DNA of 64,000 bases, from NCBI GenBank assembly GCA_016786925.1, contig JAEUTU010000043.1, forward strand, positions 1 through 64,000, in the 5' to 3' direction. Shown one piece after another: positions 37,932 through 47,008 of this stretch; positions within the stretch are counted from its first letter, which is position 1; every line of letters begins with the position of its first letter. The position numbers and the translations under genes are program-made. This DNA is from Bacteroidia bacterium (lineage in GTDB: Bacteria; Bacteroidota; Bacteroidia; 2-12-FULL-35-15). The notes below the pieces were generated by a model. The model saw only the letters and a program-made list of their open reading frames with translations, was not told the DNA's origin and searched no databases.

Positions 37932-40673
37932 CTATTTTGTTACTAATGATTGAGCGAATAATGCATCAACAATTGCTTGCTGCTGCGCATTATGTGTTTT
38001 ACTGAATCCTGTAGCAGGACTTGCTCCTTCCCCTCTACCAATATAATTCAAGCGAATATTCTTTAATTCATCGTATTTCATGAACATTCTTACAATATGA
38101 GCCCAAGCACCCATGTTCTCAGGCTCTTCTTGTGCCCAGTAGAATGTTGCTGCATTCGAATATTTAGCCAATAACGCTTTCACCTGATTGATCGGGAATG
38201 GATACAATTGCTCTAAACGAATAATGGCAATATCATCTGCACCTGCTTTTTCTTTTGCTTCAATTAGATCGTAGTAAACTTTTCCTGTACAGAAAACAAC
38301 ACGCTTAACATTTTTTGCGTTTGCTGAAGCATCATCAATTACTTCCTGGAATGTTCCTGAAGTAAAATCATTTACCGAAGACACGCAAGATGGATAACGC
38401 AATAATTTTTTAGGAGTAAAACAGATCAATGGTTTACGGAAATCACGTTTCACTTGTCTGCGCAAAGCGTGAAACTGATTAGCAGGAGTAGTACAATTTA
38501 AAATTTGCATATTGTTTCCTGCACACTGTTGTAAAAAGCGTTCCATGCGTGCACTTGAATGCTCCGGTCCTTGACCTTCATATCCATGAGGTAACAACAT
38601 TACCAAGCCATTCATTCTTCTCCATTTTGCTTCAGCAGAAGTGATAAACTGGTCGATGATGATCTGTGCTCCATTAAAGAAATCACCAAACTGTGCTTCC
38701 CAAATAGTTAATGCACTTGGTGTAGCCATAGCATAACCAAATTCAAATCCTAATACTCCATACTCAGAAAGTAAAGAGTTATAAATATCTAATTTCCCTT
38801 TTGTATTTAAATTGTTCAAAGGAGTGTATTCTTCTTCAGAATCTTCCACACGAACAACAGCATGACGATGAGAGAATGTTCCACGCTCTACATCCTGTCC
38901 GCTAAAACGAACATTATGCCCTTCGTTCATCAATGTTGCATACGCCATCAACTCACCCATTGCCCAATCATAATTATCATTATTGATCATTGCAATGCGA
39001 TCAGCAAACAACTTTTCTGTTTTATTGAAGAATTTTTTGTCCTTAGGAAGTTCTGTTGTTTTTTTAGCAAGATCCAAGAATGTCTTTTTGTCTACTGCAG
39101 TTTCAGGCGATTTTTCAAAGGCCTTATCATCAGCCATTTTTAACCCTTTCCATTGTCCTTCAAGGAATGAAGTGATCTTTGCTTTTTCAGTTTGCTTTGC
39201 TTCATCTAACTTCTCTTGCAAAAGATCTTTGAATTTTTTCTCCATCTCTTTAGCCAAATCAGCAGAAACAGAACCTTCTGTAGCTAATTGCTGCATATAG
39301 ATCTCTCTTGGATTCGGATGTTTTGCAATTGTTTTATATAACAATGGCTGTGTAAAACGAGGCTCATCACCTTCGTTATGACCATACTTACGGTAACACA
39401 ATACATCAATAAACACATCGCGTTTGAATTTCTGACGGAACTCCATCGCCAAACGTGCAGTAAATACCAATGCTTCCACATCATCACCATTCACGTGGAA
39501 TACAGGTGATAATACTACTTTTGCAACATCAGTACAATACGTACTTGAACGCGCATCTAAATAATTGGTCGTAAATCCAACCTGATTATTAATCACAATA
39601 TGAACCGTTCCACCTGTCTTATAACCGTCCAGTTGGCTCATTTGTAATACTTCATATACAATTCCCTGACCTGCTAAGGCTGCATCGCCATGAATAAGAA
39701 TAGGACAAACTTTTGAGTTATCACCTTTATGCAGGTTATCGATCTTGGCACGAGCAATACCTTGAACAACTGGATCAACAGCCTCCAAGTGTGATGGATT
39801 AGGCGTTAAACTCAAGTGAACTTGCTTCCCATTATTCGATTTTTGATCGGATGAATAACCCATGTGGTACTTCACATCCCCATCAAACAATGAATCTTCA
39901 GAAGGACGACCTTCAAACTCTGTAAAAATATCTTTGTATGTTTTGTTAAGAATATTTGCCAATACGTTCAAACGACCACGGTGTGCCATCCCGATCACAA
40001 AATCTTCTATTCCCATATCTGCACCCTTTTCGCAAACAGCATCCAATGCAGGAATTGTTGCTTCTGCACCTTCCAAAGAGAAACGCTTCTGACCAACAAA
40101 TTTTGTATGCAAGAAATTTTCAAAAACAACAGCCTGATTCAACTTGTTCAAGATCACTTTTTTCTCATCGATAGAAAATTTCGGAGTGTTTTTAGAGCCT
40201 TCCATCTTCTCCTGTAACCACTTAATGATCTCCGGAGTACGGATGTACATATACTCAGCACCAATCGACTGACAATACGTTTGCTGCAAATGAGCAATAA
40301 TATCTTTCAACTTTGCAGCCCCCAATCCAAGCTGTGAACCTGCTTGAAAAACAGTCTCCATATCAGCTTGAGTCAAACCAAAGTTCTCAATATCCAATGT
40401 TGGTGTATATTTTCTACGTTCACGAACCGGATTTGTTTTAGTAAACAAATGGCCTCTTGAGCGGTAGGCATTAATGAGATTAACCACATCAAATTCTTTT
40501 TTAACGTTTGATGGGATCTCACCACCGTTCTCATAGTTTTCTCTTGAAAACTCAAAACCGGCAAAAAACATTCGCCAATCAGGCTCTACCGAGTTTACAT
40601 CTTTCAGATATTGTTCAAACAATTGCTCAATTGCAACAACATCTCCATTACCCAAATAAGAAAATTTATCCAT
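37932..40673 (-). CDS. odhA: 2-oxoglutarate dehydrogenase E1, thiamine diphosphate-dependent
   Basis: 913 residues from ATG 40673 (MDKFSYLGNGD, the usual family beginning); an ATG at 40685 would add four. It decarboxylates 2-oxoglutarate. Motifs: FVIGMAHRGRLNVLANIL, IHGDAALAGQGIVYEVLQM, YRKYGHNEGDEPRFTQP (ThDP site), HGYEGQGPEHSSARMERFL and the C-terminal AQEEPENMGAW. First gene of odhAB, with a -7 element just upstream. Confidence 0.95.
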   Translation of the reverse strand: MDKFSYLGNGDVVAIEQLFEQYLKDVNSVEPDWRMFFAGFEFSRENYENGGEIPSNVKKEFDVVNLINAYRSRGHLFTKTNPVRERRKYTPTLDIENFGLTQADMETVFQAGSQLGLGAAKLKDIIAHLQQTYCQSIGAEYMYIRTPEIIKWLQEKMEGSKNTPKFSIDEKKVILNKLNQAVVFENFLHTKFVGQKRFSLEGAEATIPALDAVCEKGADMGIEDFVIGMAHRGRLNVLANILNKTYKDIFTEFEGRPSEDSLFDGDVKYHMGYSSDQKSNNGKQVHLSLTPNPSHLEAVDPVVQGIARAKIDNLHKGDNSKVCPILIHGDAALAGQGIVYEVLQMSQLDGYKTGGTVHIVINNQVGFTTNYLDARSSTYCTDVAKVVLSPVFHVNGDDVEALVFTARLAMEFRQKFKRDVFIDVLCYRKYGHNEGDEPRFTQPLLYKTIAKHPNPREIYMQQLATEGSVSADLAKEMEKKFKDLLQEKLDEAKQTEKAKITSFLEGQWKGLKMADDKAFEKSPETAVDKKTFLDLAKKTTELPKDKKFFNKTEKLFADRIAMINNDNYDWAMGELMAYATLMNEGHNVRFSGQDVERGTFSHRHAVVRVEDSEEEYTPLNNLNTKGKLDIYNSLLSEYGVLGFEFGYAMATPSALTIWEAQFGDFFNGAQIIIDQFITSAEAKWRRMNGLVMLLPHGYEGQGPEHSSARMERFLQQCAGNNMQILNCTTPANQFHALRRQVKRDFRKPLICFTPKKLLRYPSCVSSVNDFTSGTFQEVIDDASANAKNVKRVVFCTGKVYYDLIEAKEKAGADDIAIIRLEQLYPFPINQVKALLAKYSNAATFYWAQEEPENMGAWAHIVRMFMKYDELKNIRLNYIGRGEGASPATGFSKTHNAQQQAIVDALFAQSLVTK

Positions 40674-40701
40674 AATTCTGTGCATCTCAATATTAAGGAC
40701 A

Positions 40702-40709
40702 CAAATTTA
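40702..40709 (-). promoter_or_regulatory. Putative -7 element for odhAB
   Basis: TAAATTTG on the minus strand, matching TAnnTTTG. The predicted transcript start near 40695 leaves about 22 bases before ATG 40673, which favours that start. No clear -33 element. Confidence 0.4.
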
Positions 40710-40758
40710 AGGTTTTTGATGGAAAAAGGAAAGAAAAAGAAGGTTTTCTGAATTTAAT

Positions 40759-40788
40759 AAAAACTCAATGAAATTAGCTATTTCAGAG
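40759..40788 (-). terminator. Probable terminator after the ferredoxin/130-residue pair
   Basis: Read on the minus strand, stem CTC-TGAAAT / ATTTCA-TT-GAG with loop AGCTA (two-base bulge), followed by five T. It separates this pair from odhAB. Confidence 0.5.
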
Positions 40789-40805
40789 GGTTTTGGACGA
40801 CATTT

Positions 40806-41198
40806 TTAATTTCCTAAGCCCTTCCGTCCCGAACCCGACTGTTTCGGCTTGGTTTTATAATGTTGCCGGATAACTACTTTTTGAAGTTCTCTCCGTATGA
40901 TCAGATCGGTAATGATCTCAGAAAATGATTCAGAAGAATTATCCTTTAAAGCCTTTTTGATCTGATCATCACTTACATCAATACGATACAATATTCCCAT
41001 AAACTTGGATTGATTGCTATCGATCAACTTTTTGATATGAGGTTCTATTTGTTCGAATAATTCTTCATAAGCATTGTATGCATTTCCGGAAAAACGGATC
41101 TCCAAACCAAACATATCAAAATCTTTTATGATCTGATCGGCCGTATCCTTTATCAGATCCAGCTTATTAAAATAACTCGACAAATTGGAAAGGTCCAT
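40806..41198 (-). CDS. Conserved-looking cytoplasmic protein of unknown function, 130 residues
   Basis: Helical, soluble and without a signal peptide. MDLSNLSSYFNKLDLIKDTA opens an acidic body, and the C-terminus turns basic (HYKTKPKQSGSGRKGLGN). No motif recognised. It starts 3 bases after the thioredoxin-like ferredoxin, so the two are almost certainly cotranscribed; a shared role is only inference. Confidence 0.6.
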   Translation of the reverse strand: MDLSNLSSYFNKLDLIKDTADQIIKDFDMFGLEIRFSGNAYNAYEELFEQIEPHIKKLIDSNQSKFMGILYRIDVSDDQIKKALKDNSSESFSEIITDLIIRRELQKVVIRQHYKTKPKQSGSGRKGLGN

Positions 41199-41201
41199 CA
41201 G

Positions 41202-41534
41202 CTATTGTTTTTGAGCCGCTTTAATATTTTCTAATCTCAAACGCTCCACCACTCTATTATTAACGATGTGTTCATCAATGATCTCATCCACATCATTTAG
41301 TGTGACACCGACATAAAATACACCTTCCGGATACACCACCAATGTTTGTCCGTAATCACAGATATCCAAACAACCTGCCTTTTGAGCTCTTAATTTGATC
41401 GGCAACTCCCGTTCTTTTAATTTTTTCTTGAATGCATCAACGATCTCCATTCCATGAGCTTCGCCACAACTTTTTCGGGCTGCTCCTGCAGCTCTTTGAT
41501 TGACACAAATAAAAATATGTTTATCGTACACCAT
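41202..41534 (-). CDS. Thioredoxin-like [2Fe-2S] ferredoxin
   Basis: 110 residues. The four cysteines Cys10, Cys23, Cys55 and Cys59 follow the C-x12-C-x31-C-x3-C spacing of thioredoxin-fold ferredoxins (NuoE C-terminal domain relatives). Sequence blocks FICVNQRAAGAARKSCGEA, AGCLDICDYG and VVYPEGVFYVGV agree. It should carry electrons in the cytoplasm; the partner is unknown. Downstream gene encodes the 130-residue protein. The upstream gap with tatD is 51 bases. Confidence 0.82.
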   Translation of the reverse strand: MVYDKHIFICVNQRAAGAARKSCGEAHGMEIVDAFKKKLKERELPIKLRAQKAGCLDICDYGQTLVVYPEGVFYVGVTLNDVDEIIDEHIVNNRVVERLRLENIKAAQKQ

Positions 41535-41551
41535 TTGTTTTCTATTTGATA

Positions 41552-41559
41552 CAAATATA
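41552..41559 (-). promoter_or_regulatory. Putative -7 element for the ferredoxin gene
   Basis: TATATTTG on the minus strand matches TAnnTTTG, 18 bases before the start codon. A TTG lies farther upstream than the standard spacer, so the promoter is incomplete. Confidence 0.3.
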
Positions 41560-41585
41560 GCTGAAAGAATTTGTAATATTGTACA

Positions 41586-42356
41586 ATGATTTTAACGGAT
41601 ACGCATACACACCTCTATTCAAAAGAATTTGAAAACGACTCAAGTCCATTGATACAAAAAGCGATAGACATGGGTATTTCAAGATTTTTTATGCCTAATA
41701 TAGATAGTGAATCTATCCCGGGAATGTTACAAATTGAAAAACAATTGCCTGAAAATTGTTTTGCGATGATGGGGCTCCACCCTTGCTCTGTCAATGCCAC
41801 CTATCAACATGAATTAAGTGTGGTTGAATATTGGTTAAACAAAAGAAAATTCATTGCCATTGGTGAGATCGGGATCGATCTGTATTGGGACAAAACCTTT
41901 TTTGAGCAGCAACAAGATGCTTTTCGCAGACAGATACAACTTGCAAAAAAATATAACTTACCCTATATCGTCCATTCCAGAAATTCATTTAATGAAGTGA
42001 TGGAGATCGTATCAGAATTTAAGAATGATCATATAAAAGCTATCTTTCATTGCTTTAGTGGCAATGTGGAACAAGCCGAGCAAGTAATTGCAGCGGGAAA
42101 TTTTAAACTGGGTATTGGAGGTGTCGTCACATTCAAAAATTCAGGATTAGATAAAGTGGTAGAAGCAGTAGATCTAAAACATATTGTTTTGGAAACAGAT
42201 GCGCCCTACCTTGCTCCTGCTCCACACCGTGGAAAAAGAAACGATCCTGAATATTTAGTACTGATCGCCAAACGGATCGCAGAAATTAAAAATATTTCCA
42301 TTGAAGAAGTTGCTTCAATTACCACTCAAAATTCAAAAGACATTTTTGGAATTTAA
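41586..42356 (+). CDS. tatD: TatD-family metal-dependent DNase
   Basis: 256 residues, normal length. Metal and catalytic motifs: DTHTHLYSKEF, GEIGIDLYWDKTFFEQQ, IVHSRN, FHCFSG, and LETDAPYLAPAPHRGKRNDP. TatD enzymes are 3'-5' exonucleases or hydrolases linked to DNA repair and turnover. It is the first gene of a rightward pair with ansA, 11 bases apart. Which TatD/YcfH subgroup is not clear. Confidence 0.9.
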   Translation: MILTDTHTHLYSKEFENDSSPLIQKAIDMGISRFFMPNIDSESIPGMLQIEKQLPENCFAMMGLHPCSVNATYQHELSVVEYWLNKRKFIAIGEIGIDLYWDKTFFEQQQDAFRRQIQLAKKYNLPYIVHSRNSFNEVMEIVSEFKNDHIKAIFHCFSGNVEQAEQVIAAGNFKLGIGGVVTFKNSGLDKVVEAVDLKHIVLETDAPYLAPAPHRGKRNDPEYLVLIAKRIAEIKNISIEEVASITTQNSKDIFGI

Positions 42357-42367
42357 AATACAGACAA

Positions 42368-43390
42368 ATGAAATCAAAAGTTCTATTAATATACACAGGT
42401 GGCACCATCGGAATGATGCAAGATGCTAAAACAGGACAATTAAAACCTTTTGATTTCAAACATCTAACAGAGCAAATACCGGAACTAAATAAATTTGATG
42501 TAACACTTTCTGCTGTATCATTTGAAAAGCCTATCGATTCAAGTGATATGCATCCGGCTATATGGGTAGAGATCGCTAAAATGATCGAGAAGAACTATTC
42601 AAAAGTGGATGGATTTGTGATCCTGCATGGTAGCGACACCATGTCATTTACTGCATCGGCATTAAGTTTTATGTTAGAAAATCTAAACAAACCTGTTATT
42701 CTTACTGGCTCTCAGTTACCAATAGGCACGATTAGAACAGATGGCAAAGAAAATCTGATCACTGCCATAGAAATAGCTGCAGCCAAAAAAGCAGGAAAAC
42801 CAATTGTGTCAGAAGTTTGTATCTACTTTGAATATCAACTTTATCGTGGAAATCGTACACACAAGTACAATGCGGAACACTTTCAGGCTTTTCAATCGGC
42901 CAACTACCCTGTTCTGGCTGAAGCAGGTGTTCATTTAAAATACAACACATCTGCATTAGCTAAATCTAATGGCAAAAAACTGAAAGTGCATACTTCATTA
43001 AACCCAAACATTGCTATTATAAAAGTATTTCCGGGCATCACCGAAAATGTGGTAAATGCTATCCTAAATTCAAAAAATACAAAGGCTGTTATACTTGAAA
43101 CCTTTGGTTCAGGAAATGCTACCACACAAAAATGGTTCATTGATGCATTAAAAAGATCAATAGACAAAGGCATGATCATTTATAATGTTACACAATGCAA
43201 TGCTGGTGCAGTAGAACAAGGGAAATACGCTACCAGTGCAGCTTTCAATAAAATTGGCATCATTGGTGGCAACGATATTACTACCGAAGCTGCTGTTGCC
43301 AAATTAATGTTCGTATTAGGCAATTCCAAAAGCAAAAAGGAAGCAGAAAAAATGTTGCAAACAAATTTAAGAGGAGAGATCAGCTCATAA
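42368..43390 (+). CDS. ansA: Type I (cytoplasmic) L-asparaginase
   Basis: 340 residues with no signal peptide, as expected of type I. It hydrolyses asparagine to aspartate and ammonia. Nucleophile motif IYTGGTIGM (Thr near residue 13) and the second active-site block FVILHGSDTMSFTASALSF (Thr-Asp pair) are intact; ILTGSQLPIGTIRTDGKEN is also typical. An imperfect terminator follows. Confidence 0.92.
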   Translation: MKSKVLLIYTGGTIGMMQDAKTGQLKPFDFKHLTEQIPELNKFDVTLSAVSFEKPIDSSDMHPAIWVEIAKMIEKNYSKVDGFVILHGSDTMSFTASALSFMLENLNKPVILTGSQLPIGTIRTDGKENLITAIEIAAAKKAGKPIVSEVCIYFEYQLYRGNRTHKYNAEHFQAFQSANYPVLAEAGVHLKYNTSALAKSNGKKLKVHTSLNPNIAIIKVFPGITENVVNAILNSKNTKAVILETFGSGNATTQKWFIDALKRSIDKGMIIYNVTQCNAGAVEQGKYATSAAFNKIGIIGGNDITTEAAVAKLMFVLGNSKSKKEAEKMLQTNLRGEISS

Positions 43391-43434
43391 TCCCCTCTTC
43401 TTTTTAGCTCCTAAAATTTGCACTCACGTTATTA

Positions 43435-43462
43435 ACAAAAGCCCTATTTGCAGGGCTTTTGT
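43435..43462 (+). terminator. Probable terminator after ansA
   Basis: Stem ACAAAAGCCCT / AGGGCTTTTGT with a six-base loop (ATTTGC). The T-run is four bases, interrupted by GTGCTG, so strength is uncertain. Confidence 0.6.
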
Positions 43463-43540
43463 GCTGTTTAAAACCTAACAATCCACCATTACGGATATCT
43501 TGTTTAAATCCCTAATATTGTATTGTTAAACTATAACCGG

Positions 43541-44554
43541 ATGAAAATGAAAAATGTTGTCAACTATTTAACAGTAATTACACTTGCAGGATCACTATTC
43601 TCATGTGTACCACAACGTCAATTAGAAGAAGAGCAAACCAAACGTGAAAATTGCGAAAAAGAACTGGCAGAATTAAAAACGAAAAGTCAGGATTGCGAAA
43701 CAAAATTGACGGAGGCTAACAAGTTGCTTTTGGATAATAAAAAAATGATCGATGGTCTTCAAAAAGACACATCGGTGATTGGAAACAGCTACCGTATTTT
43801 AACTGCAAAGTATGATAAGTTAAATACCATCAACGAGCAGCTGTTAGATAAATACAACCGTTTGTTGGAAGGAAATTTAGCAGACACTAAAAAACTATCG
43901 GGCGAGTTACAAGTAACACAAGAGCAGTTGCTTAAAAAACAAGATGAACTAAAGGCATTGGCAGCTGAATTAGATGCTAAAAAGAAAAATTTAGATGAAT
44001 TAACGGCTGAATTAAAAAAACGTGAAGCGCGTGTTGCTGAATTAGAAGGTATTCTAAAAAGCAAAGACGATGCAGTGAACGATCTGAAGAAAAAATTATC
44101 CGATGCCTTATTAGGATTCGAAGGAAAAGGATTGACCATTACTCAAAAAAATGGCAAAGTATATGTTTCTATGGATGAAAGCTTATTATTTGCTTCTGGA
44201 AGCACAACAGTTGAAGCAAAAGGGGTGGAAGCATTGAAAAAAGTTTCAAAAGTATTAGAGCAAAATACCGACATTAATGTATTGATCGAAGGACATACCG
44301 ATGATGTGCCGATGGTAGGTAAAGGAGAGATCAAAGACAATTGGGATCTAAGTGTAATGCGCGCTACATCTATCGTTAAGATCATGACAAAAAACAGCAA
44401 CATTGATCCTCGCAGATTAACTGCTGCCGGTCGTGCAGAATATTTCCCGATCGATCCATCTAAAACAGCTGAAGCTAGAAAGAAAAACCGCAGAACGGAG
44501 ATCATTCTTACTCCTAAATTAGATGAATTGTTAAAAGTTTTGGAAACCAATTAA
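43541..44554 (+). CDS. OmpA-family lipoprotein with long coiled coil
   Basis: 337 residues from ATG 43541; another ATG at 43547 is possible. The signal peptide ends in a lipobox-like LFSC, so it is probably a lipid-anchored outer-membrane protein. A coiled coil (about 25-195, Glu/Lys/Leu rich) follows. The C-terminal OmpA peptidoglycan-binding domain (about 205-335) has VLIEGHTDDVP, LSVMRATSIVKIM and GRAEYFPIDPSK with NRRTEIIL. It should link outer membrane and wall at a distance set by the coil. A monocistronic unit between two terminators. Confidence 0.87.
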   Translation: MKMKNVVNYLTVITLAGSLFSCVPQRQLEEEQTKRENCEKELAELKTKSQDCETKLTEANKLLLDNKKMIDGLQKDTSVIGNSYRILTAKYDKLNTINEQLLDKYNRLLEGNLADTKKLSGELQVTQEQLLKKQDELKALAAELDAKKKNLDELTAELKKREARVAELEGILKSKDDAVNDLKKKLSDALLGFEGKGLTITQKNGKVYVSMDESLLFASGSTTVEAKGVEALKKVSKVLEQNTDINVLIEGHTDDVPMVGKGEIKDNWDLSVMRATSIVKIMTKNSNIDPRRLTAAGRAEYFPIDPSKTAEARKKNRRTEIILTPKLDELLKVLETN

Positions 44555-44574
44555 TAGCTTGAACAAATAAGTGC

Positions 44575-44607
44575 AGAGCTGAAGCCAATAGCTTCAGCTC
44601 TTTTTTT
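44575..44607 (+). terminator. Intrinsic terminator after the OmpA-family gene
   Basis: Eleven-base stem AGAGCTGAAGC / GCTTCAGCTCT, loop CAATA, then a seven-T run. Confidence 0.88.
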
Positions 44608-44663
44608 AAAACAATATGTAACAATTGCTATTTTACACGTTATATAAGAATAAAAAAAGTATT

Positions 44664-46394
44664 ATGAAAAAAACGATCTTATTCTTCCTTTTTGTATTTA
44701 CAATAAACATCAGCTTTTCACAAGTAGTTACTGAATTTTGGGATGGCGCTCAAACAAAAAAGAAAAGTGAGCAGCAAATGAAAGATGGAATGCAACACGG
44801 TAAATTCACACTTTGGTTTGAAAATGGAAACATTGCCAAAGAAGGAAATTATTTTGAAGGAAAAGAAGATGGAAAATTTGTTATTTATTACTCGAATAAA
44901 AAAGTAAAAGCAGAAGAGAATTACATCAAAGGAAAAAAGAATGGAGCATGGAAATATTGGTATTCCAATGGAAATAAAGCACAAGAAACTTTTTTCAAAT
45001 TCGATAAACCGGATAGCACCTGGACGGGTTGGTATGAAAGCGGAAAAATAAAAAGCACGGAGATCTACGCAAATGGCAAGAAAGAAGGCACATGGATCTA
45101 TTACTATGAAAACGGACAAAAAGAAAGTGAAGGCGTTTTTAAAAACAACTTAGCGGAAGGTGCTTACACGGGATGGTATAACAATGGAAGCAAACAGAAA
45201 GAAGGGCAATATAAAAATGGGGAGCAAAGTGGAACATGGAAAGAATGGTTTAAAAATGGAAAGCCTAAACAAGAATTACAATTTGAGAATGGAGAAGTTC
45301 TGTTAATGAACCTCTGGCTCGAATCGGGGGAACAAAAGATAAAAGACGGGAATGGAAAATTTACGACCGTGTATGATAATGGCAAAAAGAAAGGCGAAGG
45401 AAATTATAAGGATGGACGTATGGATGGAGAATGGATCTTTTACTTGCCTACGGGAGAAAAAGATTTCTCGGTTGTATACGTGAAAGGAAAAAAGAACGGA
45501 CAGTGCATAAATTGGTTTAAAAATGGCAAAGTAAAAAGTGAAGGGCCATTTGTAGCCGACAAAAAGAATGGCTACTGGAAATGGTACACCGAGGAGGGAA
45601 AACTGGAAATGGAAGGGACATTAAAAGACAATCTAAGAAGCGAAAAATGGATGTACTGGTTTGTTGACGGGAAAAAAGAATCAGAAGGATTTTATAAGAA
45701 CGATCTTCAAGATAGTACCTGGACCTATTGGTATCGTGATGGGTCAAAATGGAAACAAGGAAATTTCAAAGAAGGTAAAAAAGAAGGTATTTGGACAGTT
45801 TGGTTTGAAAACGGACAAAAATTACAGGAAGGTAAATATGTTGCTGGTAAAGAAGAGGGCACCTGGTTGTCATGGTTCGATAACGGAGTAATGAAAGATG
45901 AAGGGAATTTTAAAGCAGGATTGATGCACGGTTCATGGAAGGGCTGGTTACCTAATAAACTTCCCAACTATGAAGGATATTATAAAGAAGGATTGAAAGA
46001 TGGTGACTGGAAATTTTATCATGACAATGGGAAGCTGAAAGAAGAAGGATCGTACAAAGAAGGAAAAAAGAATGGCCACTGGGTAGTATGGACACCTAAG
46101 GAAATGAAAGATAGTGAGGGAAATTACAAGGATGAAAAACCGGATGGCTTATGGTCTTACTATTACTATTTTGGAGTAAAATCCATGGAACAAAACTACA
46201 AAGAAGGGAAGTTAAGCGGTGAATGCAAATCATGGCATGAAAACGGAACACTAAAAAGCACCACTTCCTACATTTTGATCAAAGGTAAAAACGGGATCAT
46301 AGAAAGTAAGCCACATGGAAAATGGACCTATTATGATAATAAAGGAAAAGTGATGATGGAGCAGAATTATAAAAAAGGGGTAAAGGTTGATTAG
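44664..46394 (+). CDS. Exported protein of about 22 MORN-like (YwqK-type) repeats
   Basis: 576 residues from ATG 44664, which gives a signal peptide (MKKTILFFLFVFTINISFSQ); a longer frame from 44625 adds a non-family segment. The mature protein is built of about 22 units of roughly 23 residues with consensus G-x-W-x-x-W-(Y/F)-x-N-G...EG-x-(Y/F)-x-x-G-K-x-x-G. Such repeats form an extended beta-sheet solenoid and are often named after the YwqK antitoxin, but nothing here suggests a toxin system. Function unknown; surface or periplasmic scaffold is a guess. Its stop is 5 bases from that of the convergent DUF6973 gene. Confidence 0.8.
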   Translation: MKKTILFFLFVFTINISFSQVVTEFWDGAQTKKKSEQQMKDGMQHGKFTLWFENGNIAKEGNYFEGKEDGKFVIYYSNKKVKAEENYIKGKKNGAWKYWYSNGNKAQETFFKFDKPDSTWTGWYESGKIKSTEIYANGKKEGTWIYYYENGQKESEGVFKNNLAEGAYTGWYNNGSKQKEGQYKNGEQSGTWKEWFKNGKPKQELQFENGEVLLMNLWLESGEQKIKDGNGKFTTVYDNGKKKGEGNYKDGRMDGEWIFYLPTGEKDFSVVYVKGKKNGQCINWFKNGKVKSEGPFVADKKNGYWKWYTEEGKLEMEGTLKDNLRSEKWMYWFVDGKKESEGFYKNDLQDSTWTYWYRDGSKWKQGNFKEGKKEGIWTVWFENGQKLQEGKYVAGKEEGTWLSWFDNGVMKDEGNFKAGLMHGSWKGWLPNKLPNYEGYYKEGLKDGDWKFYHDNGKLKEEGSYKEGKKNGHWVVWTPKEMKDSEGNYKDEKPDGLWSYYYYFGVKSMEQNYKEGKLSGECKSWHENGTLKSTTSYILIKGKNGIIESKPHGKWTYYDNKGKVMMEQNYKKGVKVD

Positions 46395-46399
46395 ATAAT

Positions 46400-47008
46400 T
46401 TAGAAAGATGAGGGCACAATACACTTTGGAATACTCCACTTCCCTTTCCAATCAGACATACTTAATACTACTCCATCACAAGTCAAATAATTCCCTTTAT
46501 CATCTTTCTTTATTATCACCAGTCGCCCCGTCTTTAAGGCATTCATCACTATATCGAATATCTCTCCCTTAAAATGAAGATGTTTGCATTCTTTAGACAA
46601 TTGAACTCCTATGGCATTATTTTTTTTATCCATTTCAGAGCTAATAGAATCGGGAAGTAAAGAATCCTCCAACAACTTTTTTTTCCATTGGATATAATTT
46701 CCTTTCTCGTGTGCTATACCCAATTTCAATGCTTTCTTTTTACCGATAGAAAAACTTAGACTTATCATCCAATAGGCATGTTTGAAAGCATCTAACTTTC
46801 CTCCATTATTATCTTTTCCTATGGTTCCCGTATTTTTTAATGAATCAACATCATTCATTACACGTTGAGTAATTTTAAAAGCTTTTTTGGCAACAAATGG
46901 ATGAAGCAAGACCCATCTTTTTTCAGGAGCCGAGAGTCTAGAAAATTTAGATTGAGAAAACAGAGTAGTAGAAATAAAAAGAAAAAAAACAAACGAGTAC
47001 TTTCCCAT
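46400..47008 (-). CDS. Exported DUF6973-like protein
   Basis: 202 residues with a signal peptide (about 1-18). Conserved polar motifs: GGKLDAFKHAYWM, GIAHEKGN and MDKKNNAIGVQL, resembling DUF6973 proteins, where the His/Asp/Asn set hints at a metal site. The C-terminus (YLTCDGVVLSMSDWKGKWSI) is beta-rich. Its ATG overlaps the stop of the PorU-like gene (TAATG), so translation is coupled. This links it to T9SS, though co-transcription does not prove a role. Confidence 0.7.
   Translation of the reverse strand: MGKYSFVFFLFISTTLFSQSKFSRLSAPEKRWVLLHPFVAKKAFKITQRVMNDVDSLKNTGTIGKDNNGGKLDAFKHAYWMISLSFSIGKKKALKLGIAHEKGNYIQWKKKLLEDSLLPDSISSEMDKKNNAIGVQLSKECKHLHFKGEIFDIVMNALKTGRLVIIKKDDKGNYLTCDGVVLSMSDWKGKWSIPKCIVPSSF

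Noticed and set aside
37284-37946. 220-codon plus-strand frame opposite odhB
   Set aside because: Antisense to a gene with full E2 motifs; its Ser/Ala/Phe-rich product is what the reverse frame of an Ala/Lys/Glu linker gives.
44143-44550. 135-codon minus-strand frame opposite the OmpA domain
   Set aside because: Shadow of a conserved domain; Ser/Phe/Leu-rich without motifs.
44664-46394. Toxin-antitoxin reading of the YwqK-like repeats
   Set aside because: The protein is exported, has about 22 repeats, and no toxin gene lies beside it.
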